The position numbers were made by a program, and so were the translations under genes. A DNA stretch of 64,000 nucleotides from Armatimonadetes bacterium Uphvl-Ar2 (GTDB taxonomy: Bacteria; Armatimonadota; Fimbriimonadia; Fimbriimonadales; Fimbriimonadaceae): assembly GCA_002162095.1 (NCBI GenBank), contig CP021424.1, positions 62,001 to 126,000 on the forward strand, given 5' to 3'. Positions 42,629 through 50,814 of this stretch are shown here, piece after piece. The notes beneath the pieces are model-generated. The model was not told the origin of the DNA. It ran no database searches and worked only from the letters and a program-made list of their open reading frames with translations. Position 1 is the stretch's first letter, and the number at the start of each line of letters is the position of its first letter.

Positions 42629-42838
42629 TCATTCCTCCAAGTGCAGCGTCTTTTCGTGCGTGTACACGGCGAGGCCCGGAGCGGAGCCACGGGGTTTGCG
42701 CACGTACTTCTTGAGCGTGTAGTCCACCGAAACGTACCCGCTATGCTTTTGCGAGCTGTGTCGCTTGGCCAATTGGGCCGCGTAAATCAGGTCCGGCATC
42801 TGCACCCGCTGCGGCTGGTTCATCGTCATCAGCACCAC
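42629..42838 (-). pseudogene. Frame-shifted C-terminal fragment of the NFACT protein
   Basis: This 69-codon frame continues the NFACT-R (C-terminal) domain of the gene upstream: VVLMTMNQPQRVQMPDLIYAAQLAKRHS corresponds to the AH-VVL...AA-LAA-YS region and VSVDYTLKKYVRKPRGSAPGLAVYTHEKTLHL to the V-Y...VRKP-G--PG-V-Y..TL end. It is out of frame with the main NFACT frame, which stops at 42829. Adding one base in the G-rich run near 42845-42853 would join the two. It has no ribosome-binding site of its own, so it is not a separate gene. Either a true frameshift or a sequencing error. Confidence 0.75.
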
Positions 42839-44211
42839 GTGGGCACCTCCCCACCCCGCACGTGGAACCAGTAATCACTGGGCCGCGCGACCTTGGTGGT
42901 GAGGTAGTCGTTGGCGGTGGCGGTTTCGCCGTAAAGCACGCGGTAGCCGCCGGGGCTCAGCATTTCGCGCACGGCATGCCCCGCAAAGGGTCGCTCTTCC
43001 TTGCGGCGGGTGGGGGCGGGAGCCCGGTGACGCCAGCGGCGGCGATCGATTTCGGCCTCAATGGCGTCGAGCTCGGCAGGGTCGAGGGCGCGTTCGAGGC
43101 GGAGGAGAAGCCCCTCCACTTCTTCCAGGTCGCGGGCGATGCGAACTTCCTGTTCGGCCATGGCCGCCGCCCGGCTCTTCACGCGTTTGGCTTTGTCAAA
43201 GTAGCGCTGGGCGTTTTCCAGCGGGGTGAGGTCCGTTTTGAGAGGAATGGAAATCTCGCGCCCCTCGTAGTCCAGCACGTCGAGCGTTTTGGCCCCGGGC
43301 GTGGCTTGGTATTGGTAGGCCAGGATCAGTTCGCCCCACATCTGCTGGGTGGGCACATCCCGGGCGGCGCGGACGGCTTCGCGGATCTCGCGCACGGCCA
43401 CCCGGCGGGCATCGGCCACCCGCTGGAGCGGGTTTTGCATCCGCTGCTTGCGCAGGGCAAGGTCGCGGTCGCGCTGGGCTTCGGCGAAGTGGGCTTCCAA
43501 GGCCGTACTGAGGGTGAGACGGGGGTAGCCCATCAGGTTCAGCACATCCAGCGGCAGCGGGTACGCGCCGTGGCCGGGGAACGCTAGCGTCTCGTAGCGG
43601 CCTTCCCTCACGCGGGCTTGGGCATCCGCCAGCGGATAGCCCGCTTGGATGAGCCGCTGGAGGAACGGGCTGGCCCCCTCAAAGTCATTGAGATCGTCGC
43701 CGGGTTGGGCTTCGGTAAAGGGTGGGCGATCTGGGAGCGGGGGGGCTTCGTACGGTTGCCCCGGCAGAATCGGGCGGCGCGACAGCTTGGGACCGATCCA
43801 CTTAAGGGCTGCCACCACGCGCCGGTCCTCGGCTACCAACATCACGTTGGCGTGCTTGCCCATCAACTCGGCCACCAGCACCACCGGCCCCTCCGGGCCG
43901 TCGGCCCCGATCTCGAGCACGCGGTCCAGGCCCCGTTGGCGTACAAAGGCCACTTTGGCCTCTTTGAGATAGCGCCGGAAGAGGGTGAGGGCCGGGGTCG
44001 CGTCCATACCTTCGGGGCGGCGGGCGATCCAGTGCGCGCGGGCAAATTGGGGGTCGGCGCTGAGGAGCAGATACTGTTCGCGCTCCTTGTAGATGGCCAC
44101 CGCGAGTTCATTCGGCGCGGCCAGCAGCACCTTTTGGATGCGACCGCCCACAAACGGCTGGCACTCTTGCACCACCGCCGCCAGGCAGAGACTATCGAAG
44201 GGGATTTTCAT
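42829..44211 (-). CDS. NFACT family protein (RqcH/FbpA-like), truncated by frameshift
   Basis: A 460-residue protein of the Rqc2/RqcH/FbpA family; RqcH adds alanine tails to stalled nascent chains on 50S subunits. It begins SLCLAAVVQECQPFVGGRIQKVLL, and has the NFACT-N segment RGLDRVLEIGADGPEGPVVL, including the Asp-Arg pair (LDR) important in the family, followed by AELMGKHANVMLV, an HhH region, a coiled-coil middle and the start of NFACT-R ending SDYWFHVRGG. The frame then runs into a stop (VPTWC*) while the rest of NFACT-R continues in another frame at 42629-42838. ATGA overlap with uppS. Confidence 0.85.
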   Translation of the reverse strand: MKIPFDSLCLAAVVQECQPFVGGRIQKVLLAAPNELAVAIYKEREQYLLLSADPQFARAHWIARRPEGMDATPALTLFRRYLKEAKVAFVRQRGLDRVLEIGADGPEGPVVLVAELMGKHANVMLVAEDRRVVAALKWIGPKLSRRPILPGQPYEAPPLPDRPPFTEAQPGDDLNDFEGASPFLQRLIQAGYPLADAQARVREGRYETLAFPGHGAYPLPLDVLNLMGYPRLTLSTALEAHFAEAQRDRDLALRKQRMQNPLQRVADARRVAVREIREAVRAARDVPTQQMWGELILAYQYQATPGAKTLDVLDYEGREISIPLKTDLTPLENAQRYFDKAKRVKSRAAAMAEQEVRIARDLEEVEGLLLRLERALDPAELDAIEAEIDRRRWRHRAPAPTRRKEERPFAGHAVREMLSPGGYRVLYGETATANDYLTTKVARPSDYWFHVRGGEVPTWC

Positions 44212-44951
44212 CCTTCGGCCAAGCCGCCGAACTTGCGGATGCGCCGTTGGAACTGAGTAACCGCCGCAAAGAGCTCTTCCTCACCGAACTCCGGCCACGG
44301 ACTATCTGTGACGTAAAGCTCGGCGTAGGCGGCCTGCCAGATCAGGAAGTTGCTCCAGCGCAGCTCGCCGGCGGTGCGCACCATCAAATCCGGCTCCGGA
44401 ATCTCGGGCGTATACAGGTGCTTCGAGATGGACTCTTCGGTCCAGGGTTCGCCGGCTTCCGCCACCGCCCGGGCGGCATCCAAAATCTCTTGCCGGCCAC
44501 CGTAGTTCACCGCCAGCACAAAGGTGATGCCGGTGTTGTCTTTGGTTTCGGCTTCCAGCGCCCGCAGGTTGTCGCGCGTGCTCTGAGGCAGCTCGTCCAG
44601 CCGTCCGCTGATACGCACCCGCACGTTGTTTTTGATGAGCCCGGTCAGTTCGGCGCTCGCCGCTGCCGCGATCAGGTCCATCAGGCCGTTGACCTCCTCG
44701 CCCGGTCGCCGCCAGTTCTCCGCCGAGAATCCGTACACCGTGAGGTAGCGAATGCCAAGCTCGTCGGCGGTGGTCAGCACGTCCTTGAGCGTGAGATAGC
44801 CTTGTTGGTGGCCCACCAGGCGGTGTTCGCCCCGTGCCGTCGCCCAGCGACCGTTGCCATCCATGATGCACGCGATGTGCTGGGGCAAAGCATCCAGCCG
44901 AATCCCTTGCGCGACGGCGCGCGTTTGCACGTCGTTCTTGGGTTCCGGCAT
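44208..44951 (-). CDS. uppS: Isoprenyl transferase (undecaprenyl pyrophosphate synthase)
   Basis: Cis-prenyltransferase that builds the C55 lipid carrier for cell-wall polymers. The 247-residue protein has the catalytic IACIMDGNGRWA with Asp and HQQGYLTLKDVLTTADELGI, the YGFSAENWRRP motif, the LNYGGR-type VLAVNYGGRQEI, and the C-terminal PDLMVRTAGELRWSNFLIWQAAYAELY block. I use ATG 44951; a TTG at 44981, 4 bases after frr, is an alternative. It lies in the conserved rpsB-tsf-pyrH-frr-uppS order. The 3' stop overlaps the NFACT start (ATGA). Confidence 0.94.
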   Translation of the reverse strand: MPEPKNDVQTRAVAQGIRLDALPQHIACIMDGNGRWATARGEHRLVGHQQGYLTLKDVLTTADELGIRYLTVYGFSAENWRRPGEEVNGLMDLIAAAASAELTGLIKNNVRVRISGRLDELPQSTRDNLRALEAETKDNTGITFVLAVNYGGRQEILDAARAVAEAGEPWTEESISKHLYTPEIPEPDLMVRTAGELRWSNFLIWQAAYAELYVTDSPWPEFGEEELFAAVTQFQRRIRKFGGLAEG

Positions 44952-44984
44952 GGACGAGGTCTCGGACGAACTCAACGCCAAGGT

Positions 44985-45554
44985 TTAGATCTCCATCAAC
45001 TCGGCGTCTTTCTTCTTCTGCAGGTCGTCCACTTCGTGCACGAACTTGTCAGTCAGGTCTTGGACCTTCTTTTCAAAGCCCTTCAATTCGTCCTCGCTGA
45101 TTTCCTTGGCCTTCAGGCGGGCTTGCCCGTGCTGCAGGGTGTCGCGGCGCACATTACGCACCGCCACGCGGCCTTCTTCGGTGCGGGCGTGCACCTGCTT
45201 GACCAGTTCCTTACGGCGCTCTTCGGTCATCTGCGGGAAGTTGAGGCGGATCCCGTTGCTGTCCACCACCGGGTTCACACCCAGGTCGCTCTTTTGGATG
45301 GCCTTTTCGATGGCCACCGTCATCCCTTTGTCGTAGGGGTTGATAAGAATTTGGCGGGGCTCCGGCACGCTGATGTTGGCCACCTGGTTGACCGGCGTTT
45401 CACTGCCGTAGTAGTCCACCATGATCTTTTCGAGGACCATCGGGTTGGCGCGGCCGGTGCGGATGCGCTGGAAATCGTGGAGCGTGGCCTCCACGGCTTG
45501 CTTCATGCGGTGTTCGGCATCTTTCAGGAGGTCTTGCATAGCGTTATTGTGCAT
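44985..45554 (-). CDS. frr: Ribosome recycling factor
   Basis: Splits post-termination ribosomes with EF-G. The 189-residue protein has RRF length, the helical N-terminus QDLLKDAEHRMKQAVEATLHDFQRIRTGRANPMVLEKIMVDYYGSETP, the PYDKGMTVAIEKAIQKSDLGVNPVVDSNGIRLNFPQMTEERRKELVKQV block and the C-terminal helical segment. Start could be ATG 45554 (used here) or ATG 45539, which gives 184 residues. Part of the rpsB-tsf-pyrH-frr group. Confidence 0.95.
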   Translation of the reverse strand: MHNNAMQDLLKDAEHRMKQAVEATLHDFQRIRTGRANPMVLEKIMVDYYGSETPVNQVANISVPEPRQILINPYDKGMTVAIEKAIQKSDLGVNPVVDSNGIRLNFPQMTEERRKELVKQVHARTEEGRVAVRNVRRDTLQHGQARLKAKEISEDELKGFEKKVQDLTDKFVHEVDDLQKKKDAELMEI

Positions 45555-45592
45555 GGTTAGGACGCCCCCGTGTGAGGCGGCGTCGCAAGATG

Positions 45593-46315
45593 TTAAGAAA
45601 TCGTGACGAGCGTACCGATTTGGCCGCCGCTGGCCGCGGTGGCCATGGCACCCGTGGCGAACATATCGAGCACCAACACCGGCAGCGAATTTTCGCGGCA
45701 TAGGGTGAAAGCGGTCATGTCCATCACGCCCAGACGTTGATCCAGCGTTTGGTCAAACGTGAGGCGATCGTAGCGCTTTGCGTCAGGGTCCTTGCGCGGG
45801 TCGGCGGTGTAGATGCCGTCCACCTTGGTGGCTTTGATGATGACGTTCGCGTCGATCTCGAGGGCGCGCAGCACCCCAGCGGTGTCGGTGGTGAAGTACG
45901 GGTTGCCCGTGCCGCCCGCGAAGACAACCACGCGACCTTTTTCAAGGTGACGGATGGCACGGCGGCGAATAAACGGCTCGCAGACTTCGTCCACGGCGAT
46001 AGCGCTTTGCACCCGGGTCGGGACGCCATGCCCCTCCAGAGCGGCCTGAATGGCCAGCCCGTTGATGATGGTGCCCATCATCCCCATGTGGTCGGCGGCG
46101 GTGCGGTCAATGCCGCCTCCGGCGCTGAAGGCTTCCCCACGGATGATGTTGCCTCCGCCCACCACGATGCCGAGTTGGCACCCTAAATCGTGAACGGCTT
46201 TGACCTCTCGGGCGATGTGATTCAACACCGAGGGGTCAAAGCCGAAGCCCTGGCTACCCGCCAGGGCTTCCCCGCTTAGCTTCAAGAGAATGCGTTTGTA
46301 AGCAGGGTCGGCCAT
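45593..46315 (-). CDS. pyrH: UMP kinase
   Basis: Phosphorylates UMP to UDP. The 240-residue amino acid kinase-fold protein has family length, [14 protein letters not shown] at the N-terminus, [10 protein letters not shown], the [19 protein letters not shown] block, [15 protein letters not shown] and the [16 protein letters not shown] segment. It follows tsf and precedes frr in the conserved translation group. Confidence 0.96.
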   Translation of the reverse strand: MADPAYKRILLKLSGEALAGSQGFGFDPSVLNHIAREVKAVHDLGCQLGIVVGGGNIIRGEAFSAGGGIDRTAADHMGMMGTIINGLAIQAALEGHGVPTRVQSAIAVDEVCEPFIRRRAIRHLEKGRVVVFAGGTGNPYFTTDTAGVLRALEIDANVIIKATKVDGIYTADPRKDPDAKRYDRLTFDQTLDQRLGVMDMTAFTLCRENSLPVLVLDMFATGAMATAASGGQIGTLVTIS

Positions 46316-46320
46316 GAGAC

Positions 46321-47163
46321 TTAACCTCCGACCGTGAGTCGCTTGAAGCCGGTGACTTCGGCCGTGCCCTGCGCCATTTCCTTGAGGAACTGGGCGGTGG
46401 ACTTGCTTTCGTCTTCCAAGAACGGCTGCTCCAGCAGAACTTGGCTCTTGAAGAACTCCTTGTTCACGCGGCCTTCGGCGATCTTGGCGGCCATTTCTGC
46501 CGGCTTGCCGTCGTTGATGGCGCGCTGGGTTTCCAGCTCCATTTCCTGAGCGATGATGTCTTGCGGCACCTCCGCCTTGGTCAGGTAGGTCGCACCCATG
46601 GCCACGGCCTGGATGGCGCCCTTCGTCGCCACTTCGCCGGCGTTGGCAGCGTCACCGCTCACCATCACCACGGCGGCTTGCTTGCCGGTGTGGTGGTTGT
46701 AAACGCCAATCGCGCCGTCGGTTTCCAGCTTCACGGCTTGCGTCAGCTGGATGTTCTCGCGGAACAGGGCCACGCCTTCGGTCACCAGTTCGGCCACCGT
46801 CTTGCCGTCAATGCTCACGTTGTTCACGTCACCGTTCACGGCGTCAGCGGGGGCGCTTAGCAGGCCATTGGCCAGCGTATCCACCAACTTGCGGAAGCCG
46901 TCGTTATTGCTCACGAAGTCGGTTTCGCTTTCCAGCACCACACCCACGGCAGTCTTGCCGTCGGCGGAGACCACAAATTTGGCCACCCCTTCGCTAGTAG
47001 AACGACCGGAACGCTTTGCAGCGGCCGATTGACCCTTTTCACGGAGGATGGCTTTGGCCTTCTCAAAGTCGCCGCCAGCTTCTTCCAGCGCGACCTTGCA
47101 CTCCATCATGGGCGCGTCGGTTTCTTCGCGCAGACGCTTGACATCACTTGCACTAATTGCCAT
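46321..47163 (-). CDS. tsf: Elongation factor Ts
   Basis: Nucleotide exchange factor for EF-Tu. The 280-residue protein begins with the UBA-like domain [43 protein letters not shown], then the core with [18 protein letters not shown] (here [15 protein letters not shown]), and ends with [20 protein letters not shown], all characteristic. It follows rpsB by 3 bases and is presumably co-regulated with it. Confidence 0.96.
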   Translation of the reverse strand: MAISASDVKRLREETDAPMMECKVALEEAGGDFEKAKAILREKGQSAAAKRSGRSTSEGVAKFVVSADGKTAVGVVLESETDFVSNNDGFRKLVDTLANGLLSAPADAVNGDVNNVSIDGKTVAELVTEGVALFRENIQLTQAVKLETDGAIGVYNHHTGKQAAVVMVSGDAANAGEVATKGAIQAVAMGATYLTKAEVPQDIIAQEMELETQRAINDGKPAEMAAKIAEGRVNKEFFKSQVLLEQPFLEDESKSTAQFLKEMAQGTAEVTGFKRLTVGG

Positions 47164-47166
47164 CTT

Positions 47167-48093
47167 TTACTCCTTGGTTTCAGCAGAAGCTTCTTCTGCC
47201 ACGGCCGATTCTGACGCCTCAGCGGGGGCTTCCGTAGCCGGGGATGAGGCTTCGGCCTGGGCCTCTTCGACCACCACTTCCTTCACGGCGACCGGAGCTT
47301 CGGCATCAGCGTTCACACCAAAGGCGCTCAGGAACTCTTCGTCCACCGGCACCACGGCCTCTTCATCATCTTCGCTCAGCGCGGCACCGGTGCCCTCGGC
47401 AAACTCGATGTCGACCGGGCGAACTTCCGTCACGGCTTCGCTGATCTTGTTGGTGACCAGGCGGATGGAGCGGATCGCGTCATCGTTGCCGGGGATCACG
47501 TAGTCCACGATGTCCGGATCGCAGTTCGTGTCCACGATGGCGACGACGGGAATGCGGAGGCGGTGGGCTTCGGCGACGGCGTTGGCTTCCTTGATGATGT
47601 CCACGACGAACATCACGGACGGCAGCTTGTCCATGGTGCGGATGCCTTCCAGGTAGCGGCTGAGCTTGGCGCGCTCTTCGCGGCGCTTCAGGGCTTCCTT
47701 CTTCGGCAGGCGATCCATGTAGCCTTCCTCTTCCATGCGGTCGAGTTCCTTCAGGCGGCTAATGCGGTTTTGGATGGTTTCCCAGTTGGTCAGCATCCCA
47801 CCCAGCCAGCGTTCCACCACAAAGTGTTGGCCACAGCGGATGGCGGCTTCCTTGACGGCAGTTTGGGCTTGCTTCTTGGTGCCGACGAAGAGCACGGTGC
47901 CCCCGTCGCCGACGCGGTGCTGAACGAAGTTCAGGGCGTCTTCAAACAGCTTAATGGTTTGGTGAAGGTCGAGGATGTAGATCCCATTGCGCGCGCCGTA
48001 GATGTAGCGGCGCATCTTGGGGTTCCAACGACGAGTCTGGTGGCCGAAATGGACTCCGGCTTCCAGCAACTCTTTCATGCTCAGTTGCGGCAT
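47167..48093 (-). CDS. rpsB: 30S ribosomal protein S2 with acidic Ala/Glu-rich C-terminal extension
   Basis: Small-subunit ribosomal protein at the head of the rpsB-tsf-pyrH-frr-uppS group. The core matches S2: [65 protein letters not shown] and the [26 protein letters not shown] block. It is 308 residues instead of the usual 240 or so: from about residue 228 it carries an extra 80-residue tail rich in Glu, Ala and Val. A GGAG site lies 10 bases upstream of the ATG at 48093. Confidence 0.95.
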   Translation of the reverse strand: MPQLSMKELLEAGVHFGHQTRRWNPKMRRYIYGARNGIYILDLHQTIKLFEDALNFVQHRVGDGGTVLFVGTKKQAQTAVKEAAIRCGQHFVVERWLGGMLTNWETIQNRISRLKELDRMEEEGYMDRLPKKEALKRREERAKLSRYLEGIRTMDKLPSVMFVVDIIKEANAVAEAHRLRIPVVAIVDTNCDPDIVDYVIPGNDDAIRSIRLVTNKISEAVTEVRPVDIEFAEGTGAALSEDDEEAVVPVDEEFLSAFGVNADAEAPVAVKEVVVEEAQAEASSPATEAPAEASESAVAEEASAETKE

Positions 48094-48143
48094 TCTTATT
48101 TTCTCCGGGTTTCATCCGCCGGAGCGCCCTGGGTTCGCCCGCA

Positions 48144-48161
48144 CCTTGCACTCAGGCAAGG
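48144..48161 (-). promoter_or_regulatory. Short hairpin in the rpsB leader
   Basis: CCTTGC...GCAAGG forms a 6-bp stem with a 6-base loop about 50 bases upstream of the rpsB start on the leader strand. It is one of two hairpins in the 200-base gap between the DinB stop and rpsB; ribosomal protein S2 is autoregulated through its leader in several bacteria, so a regulatory role is possible but unproven. Confidence 0.35.
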
Positions 48162-48193
48162 CACCCGTGGACGAGAGCCACTCCGTGTGGATT

Positions 48194-48223
48194 GGCGAGA
48201 TCACCGGAGATGGTGACCTCGCC
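48194..48223 (-). promoter_or_regulatory. Strong hairpin between the DinB-like gene and rpsB
   Basis: GGCGAGATCACC and GGTGACCTCGCC pair to give a 12-position stem with a single A/C mismatch and a 6-base loop. There is no T-run on either side, so it is not a standard intrinsic terminator. It could be a leader element of rpsB or a processing stem at the 3' end of the DinB-like transcript. The remaining gap holds no gene that I can support. Confidence 0.45.
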
Positions 48224-48293
48224 GAGGGCAAAGGATACCGCGCCCCGTTCAGCAGGGTTTAGGGCCTCTCTTGGTGGGTGTTGGGAGGTCGGA

Positions 48294-48716
48294 CTAGTGG
48301 CCGTAAATGCTGTAGGCGTTCCACTCGGGGTCGAGCGTCAGTCGCATTGTCACGAGCTGACCCACGTGGTAGGCGTCGTGGGCGGTGAGGAAGTCGCTGG
48401 CGGCGATCAGGGCCTGCTCGTCTTCGCGGCCCGCGATGCCGGCTTTAGCTTGCTCGCGGAGCTCTCGGTAGGCGGCCATGCGCTCTTCCAGAGTTCCGGT
48501 AAGCCCCGTGACCCCCCACTGGTCGTAATCGGCCCCAACCTTCTTGGCGAGGGAGGCGTGGACGCACTCGGCAAGGTGATCCAGCACGCGGGCGGGCTTC
48601 ATCATTTGCGGCACGATGTCCCGCTCGAAATCTTCGGGCGCGAGCCCGGCGAAGCACGCTTCGACCTGGGCGGTCAGCATGTCAATCTGGGCTTGGATGA
48701 GTTCACTTCCGGTCAT
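48294..48716 (-). CDS. DinB-like four-helix protein
   Basis: A 140-residue protein from ATG 48716. DinB superfamily features: a first helix SELIQAQIDMLTAQVEACF, then a metal-ligand-type His in LDHLAECVHA, and AHDAYHVGQLVTMR near the C-terminus, which carries the HxxxH pair. These three His typically bind a metal such as zinc or nickel; the family includes thiol-dependent transferases of bacillithiol or mycothiol, but no specific activity can be given. Divergent from aat with 63 bases between starts. Confidence 0.85.
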   Translation of the reverse strand: MTGSELIQAQIDMLTAQVEACFAGLAPEDFERDIVPQMMKPARVLDHLAECVHASLAKKVGADYDQWGVTGLTGTLEERMAAYRELREQAKAGIAGREDEQALIAASDFLTAHDAYHVGQLVTMRLTLDPEWNAYSIYGH

Positions 48717-48779
48717 GGCTGGCCGAGGTTTACCTCTGGGCGGTTCCGCTTCGCCGAAGTTTTGTATCATGGAGGGGAG

Positions 48780-49430
48780 ATGGTGGATGGGCGCAAGTTG
48801 TCACCCGACAGCATCCGGTTTTGCACCCAAATGGGCATGTTCCCCATGGGCAATGACCGGAACAAGAACCCCTACGCCATCGAGTTCTACATCTCGCACG
48901 AGCGGGCCATCTTCCCGATGGAAGGGATTCACGTTTCGCGGTCATTGAAGCGGGCGTTTCGCCGGGAGCCGTTTGAGGTTCGGTTCGATACGGCCTTCCG
49001 CGAGGTGATGACGGCGTGCCGCCGACCCAAAGACAACTGGATCACCCCGACTCTTATCGACCTCTACTGCCGCATACATGAGGAAGGCTGGGCGCACTCT
49101 TGCGAGGTGTATCTTGAAGGTGAGTTAATGGGCGGGGTCTACGGCGTGGCGGTGGGGGGCGTATTCTGCGCCGAGAGCATGTTCCACCGCCACACCAATG
49201 CCAGCAAGATCGCTCTGTGGAAGTTGCACGAGAAATGCCGGGAACTCGGCTTTGTGCTGTTTGACGCCCAGGTGATCAATCCACACTTGGAGAGCCTGGG
49301 CGCACTGACCTTGAGCCACCACGAATACATGGGACGACTGAACAAGGCGATGCGCGTGATGACCCCGTGGAGCACGCTCCCCTTCACACTGGATTTGGAA
49401 GCGCAGGGCGACCCGTTCGCCGTCTTTTAG
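48780..49430 (+). CDS. aat: Leucyl/phenylalanyl-tRNA-protein transferase
   Basis: Attaches Leu or Phe to N-terminal Arg or Lys of proteins, creating N-end rule degrons. The 216-residue protein matches Aat: QMGMFPMGNDRN, EFYISHERAIFPMEGIHVSRSLKRAFRR, WITPTLIDLYCRIHEEGWAHSCEVYLEGELMGGVYGVAVGGVFCAESMFHRHTNASKIAL, and FDAQVINPHLESLGA. GGAGG 4-5 bases upstream fixes the ATG at 48780. Stop overlaps that of the small Cys protein on the opposite strand by 4 bases. Confidence 0.93.
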   Translation: MVDGRKLSPDSIRFCTQMGMFPMGNDRNKNPYAIEFYISHERAIFPMEGIHVSRSLKRAFRREPFEVRFDTAFREVMTACRRPKDNWITPTLIDLYCRIHEEGWAHSCEVYLEGELMGGVYGVAVGGVFCAESMFHRHTNASKIALWKLHEKCRELGFVLFDAQVINPHLESLGALTLSHHEYMGRLNKAMRVMTPWSTLPFTLDLEAQGDPFAVF

Positions 49431-49627
49431 GCCGCGTCGTCGAGGTCGAGCGCGTTGGCGTCGGTGGCCGATTGGTAATCCCAGTTATCGCAATCGAAGC
49501 GGCGACAATGAATCATGCGCTGGTGGGTGCCATCGGCCATTTCGACATCGGCCATCTGGGCAAAGCGGCACTCAAGGCATAGCTCCGGCTCGATGAGCCG
49601 CACCACCTTCAATTGCCGATCCTTCAT
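49427..49627 (-). CDS. Small cysteine-containing protein, probable zinc-binding
   Basis: A 66-residue protein from ATG 49627 with a good GGAGGGG site just upstream. Cys residues at 17 and 20 (CLEC) and 41 and 46 (CRRFDC) could bind one zinc. The rest is polar, with an acidic C-terminus (DANALDLDDAA). I recognise no family. It lies between aat (convergent, 4-base overlap) and the terminator of the thioredoxin fusion gene; the strong ribosome-binding site supports it being expressed. Confidence 0.7.
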   Translation of the reverse strand: MKDRQLKVVRLIEPELCLECRFAQMADVEMADGTHQRMIHCRRFDCDNWDYQSATDANALDLDDAA

Positions 49628-49696
49628 GATTCCCCCTCCGGGATAGTAAGGTTTCGGCCCAGCAAAGCGGTGTACCACCTGACAGGGATACTAGAA

Positions 49697-49735
49697 AACG
49701 AAAAATCCCCGCTCCGCCGAAGCGAAACGGGGATC
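49697..49735 (-). terminator. Intrinsic terminator of the thioredoxin-fusion gene
   Basis: On the minus strand a 13-bp stem (ATCCCCGTTTCGC with GCGGAGCGGGGAT, allowing two G-T pairs) closes on a UUCG tetraloop and is followed by TTTTTCGTTTT. This is a textbook Rho-independent terminator, 21 bases past the stop of the fusion gene. Confidence 0.9.
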
Positions 49736-49756
49736 CTGTTGAGTTGAAGCGTGGGC

Positions 49757-50731
49757 TTAGCCCTTGCTCTTCGCGGCGGCGATTTCCTTGAGGAATTCAC
49801 CCACCGGCTTGAAGCCCAGCGATTGGTGCAGCACTTGGCCGTCCCCGTCCATGAACACCACCAGCGGGATCGAAGTCGCCTTGTATTGCGAAGCGAGGGC
49901 CGGGAAGTTGTCAATGTTGACCTTCACCCACACCATTTCGCCCGCGGCCTTCTTGAACTCCGGCGTGCTGAAAACTTGCGCGTCCAGCATCTTGCACGGG
50001 CCGCACCAGTCGGCCATGAAGTCCACCATCAGCAGGCGGCCCGTTTGCTTGGCCAGCTTCTTGGCGGCTTCGAAGTCATACAGCCACTTCGCCGTGAAGG
50101 TGACTTCGGTCGCACCAGACGGCGCCTTGAACGCGAACAGATCCGAAGCGACTTCCCCGTTCAGTTCCACCTTCGTCGCATTCACGACCGTGCGGGCCGT
50201 GGTGCCACCCATTTGCTGGCTAATTTCAGCCTGGCGGAGCAACGCATCGCGCGAATCCAGGTACATGGTCGAACTCGTGATGCCCATCTTGCCCGTGACG
50301 GTCGTCATTCGGCGACCCGCGCGCTCCACGTTGCTGCCCTTGGCCACATCGGTCATTCCATCGAACGCCTTGGCATCGAAGAACGGGCGCCAGAAGCGCA
50401 TATCCGTCTCTTCAAACAGACCGAGAAGCGATTCCGTGGTCTGCTCCATCTTGGAGAACTGGTTGGCCGCTTTGTCGTAGGTCACGATGGTGGTGCCATC
50501 GGCAAACACGACTTGGTCACCCGACTCCATGCGGAGGAGGTTCGGCTTTTGGAGCGAGAGGCTCACGGTGCGCGGAGCCCCGCCCACCATGGTCACGGTG
50601 TATTCCACGTTGAGGGACTTGGCCCGCTGCAGAGCCTCGAAGTGACCTTCGAGCGGCTTCGGCGGCGCGAAGGCGAACGCACTCACCATTCCGCCGGCGA
50701 GGGCCATCATGGAGAATAAGGATCGTCGCAT
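49757..50731 (-). CDS. Exported fusion of a LolA-like domain and a thioredoxin domain
   Basis: A 324-residue protein with a signal peptide (MRRSLFSMMALAGGMVSAFA). Residues about 28-200 look like the LolA/LppX-type beta-barrel seen in DUF2092-like proteins: LEGHFEALQRAKSLNVEYTVTM, SLSLQKPNLLRMESGDQVVFADGTTIVTYDKAANQFSKM and a later RMTTVTGKMGITSSTMYLDSRD. From about 205 a thioredoxin domain follows with the active-site motif WCGPC (about residues 241-245), KVNIDNFPALASQYKATSIPLVVF. The combination suggests a periplasmic thiol-redox protein tethered to a lipid- or lipoprotein-binding domain. Ends at a strong terminator; single-gene unit. Confidence 0.85.
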   Translation of the reverse strand: MRRSLFSMMALAGGMVSAFAFAPPKPLEGHFEALQRAKSLNVEYTVTMVGGAPRTVSLSLQKPNLLRMESGDQVVFADGTTIVTYDKAANQFSKMEQTTESLLGLFEETDMRFWRPFFDAKAFDGMTDVAKGSNVERAGRRMTTVTGKMGITSSTMYLDSRDALLRQAEISQQMGGTTARTVVNATKVELNGEVASDLFAFKAPSGATEVTFTAKWLYDFEAAKKLAKQTGRLLMVDFMADWCGPCKMLDAQVFSTPEFKKAAGEMVWVKVNIDNFPALASQYKATSIPLVVFMDGDGQVLHQSLGFKPVGEFLKEIAAAKSKG

Positions 50732-50814
50732 GTGATTTTCTTACTCCCGCCCTTCCGGGGGGAGTTCCGCCGATAGTCTAGTGCTTTTTGATGTTCATAT
50801 ACAATAGAGGCGGC

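Noticed and set aside
50781-50810. TATACAAT as a -10 promoter box before the membrane glycosyltransferase-like gene
   Set aside because: No matching -35 box at suitable spacing, and transcription would begin almost at the start codon; not enough to support a promoter.
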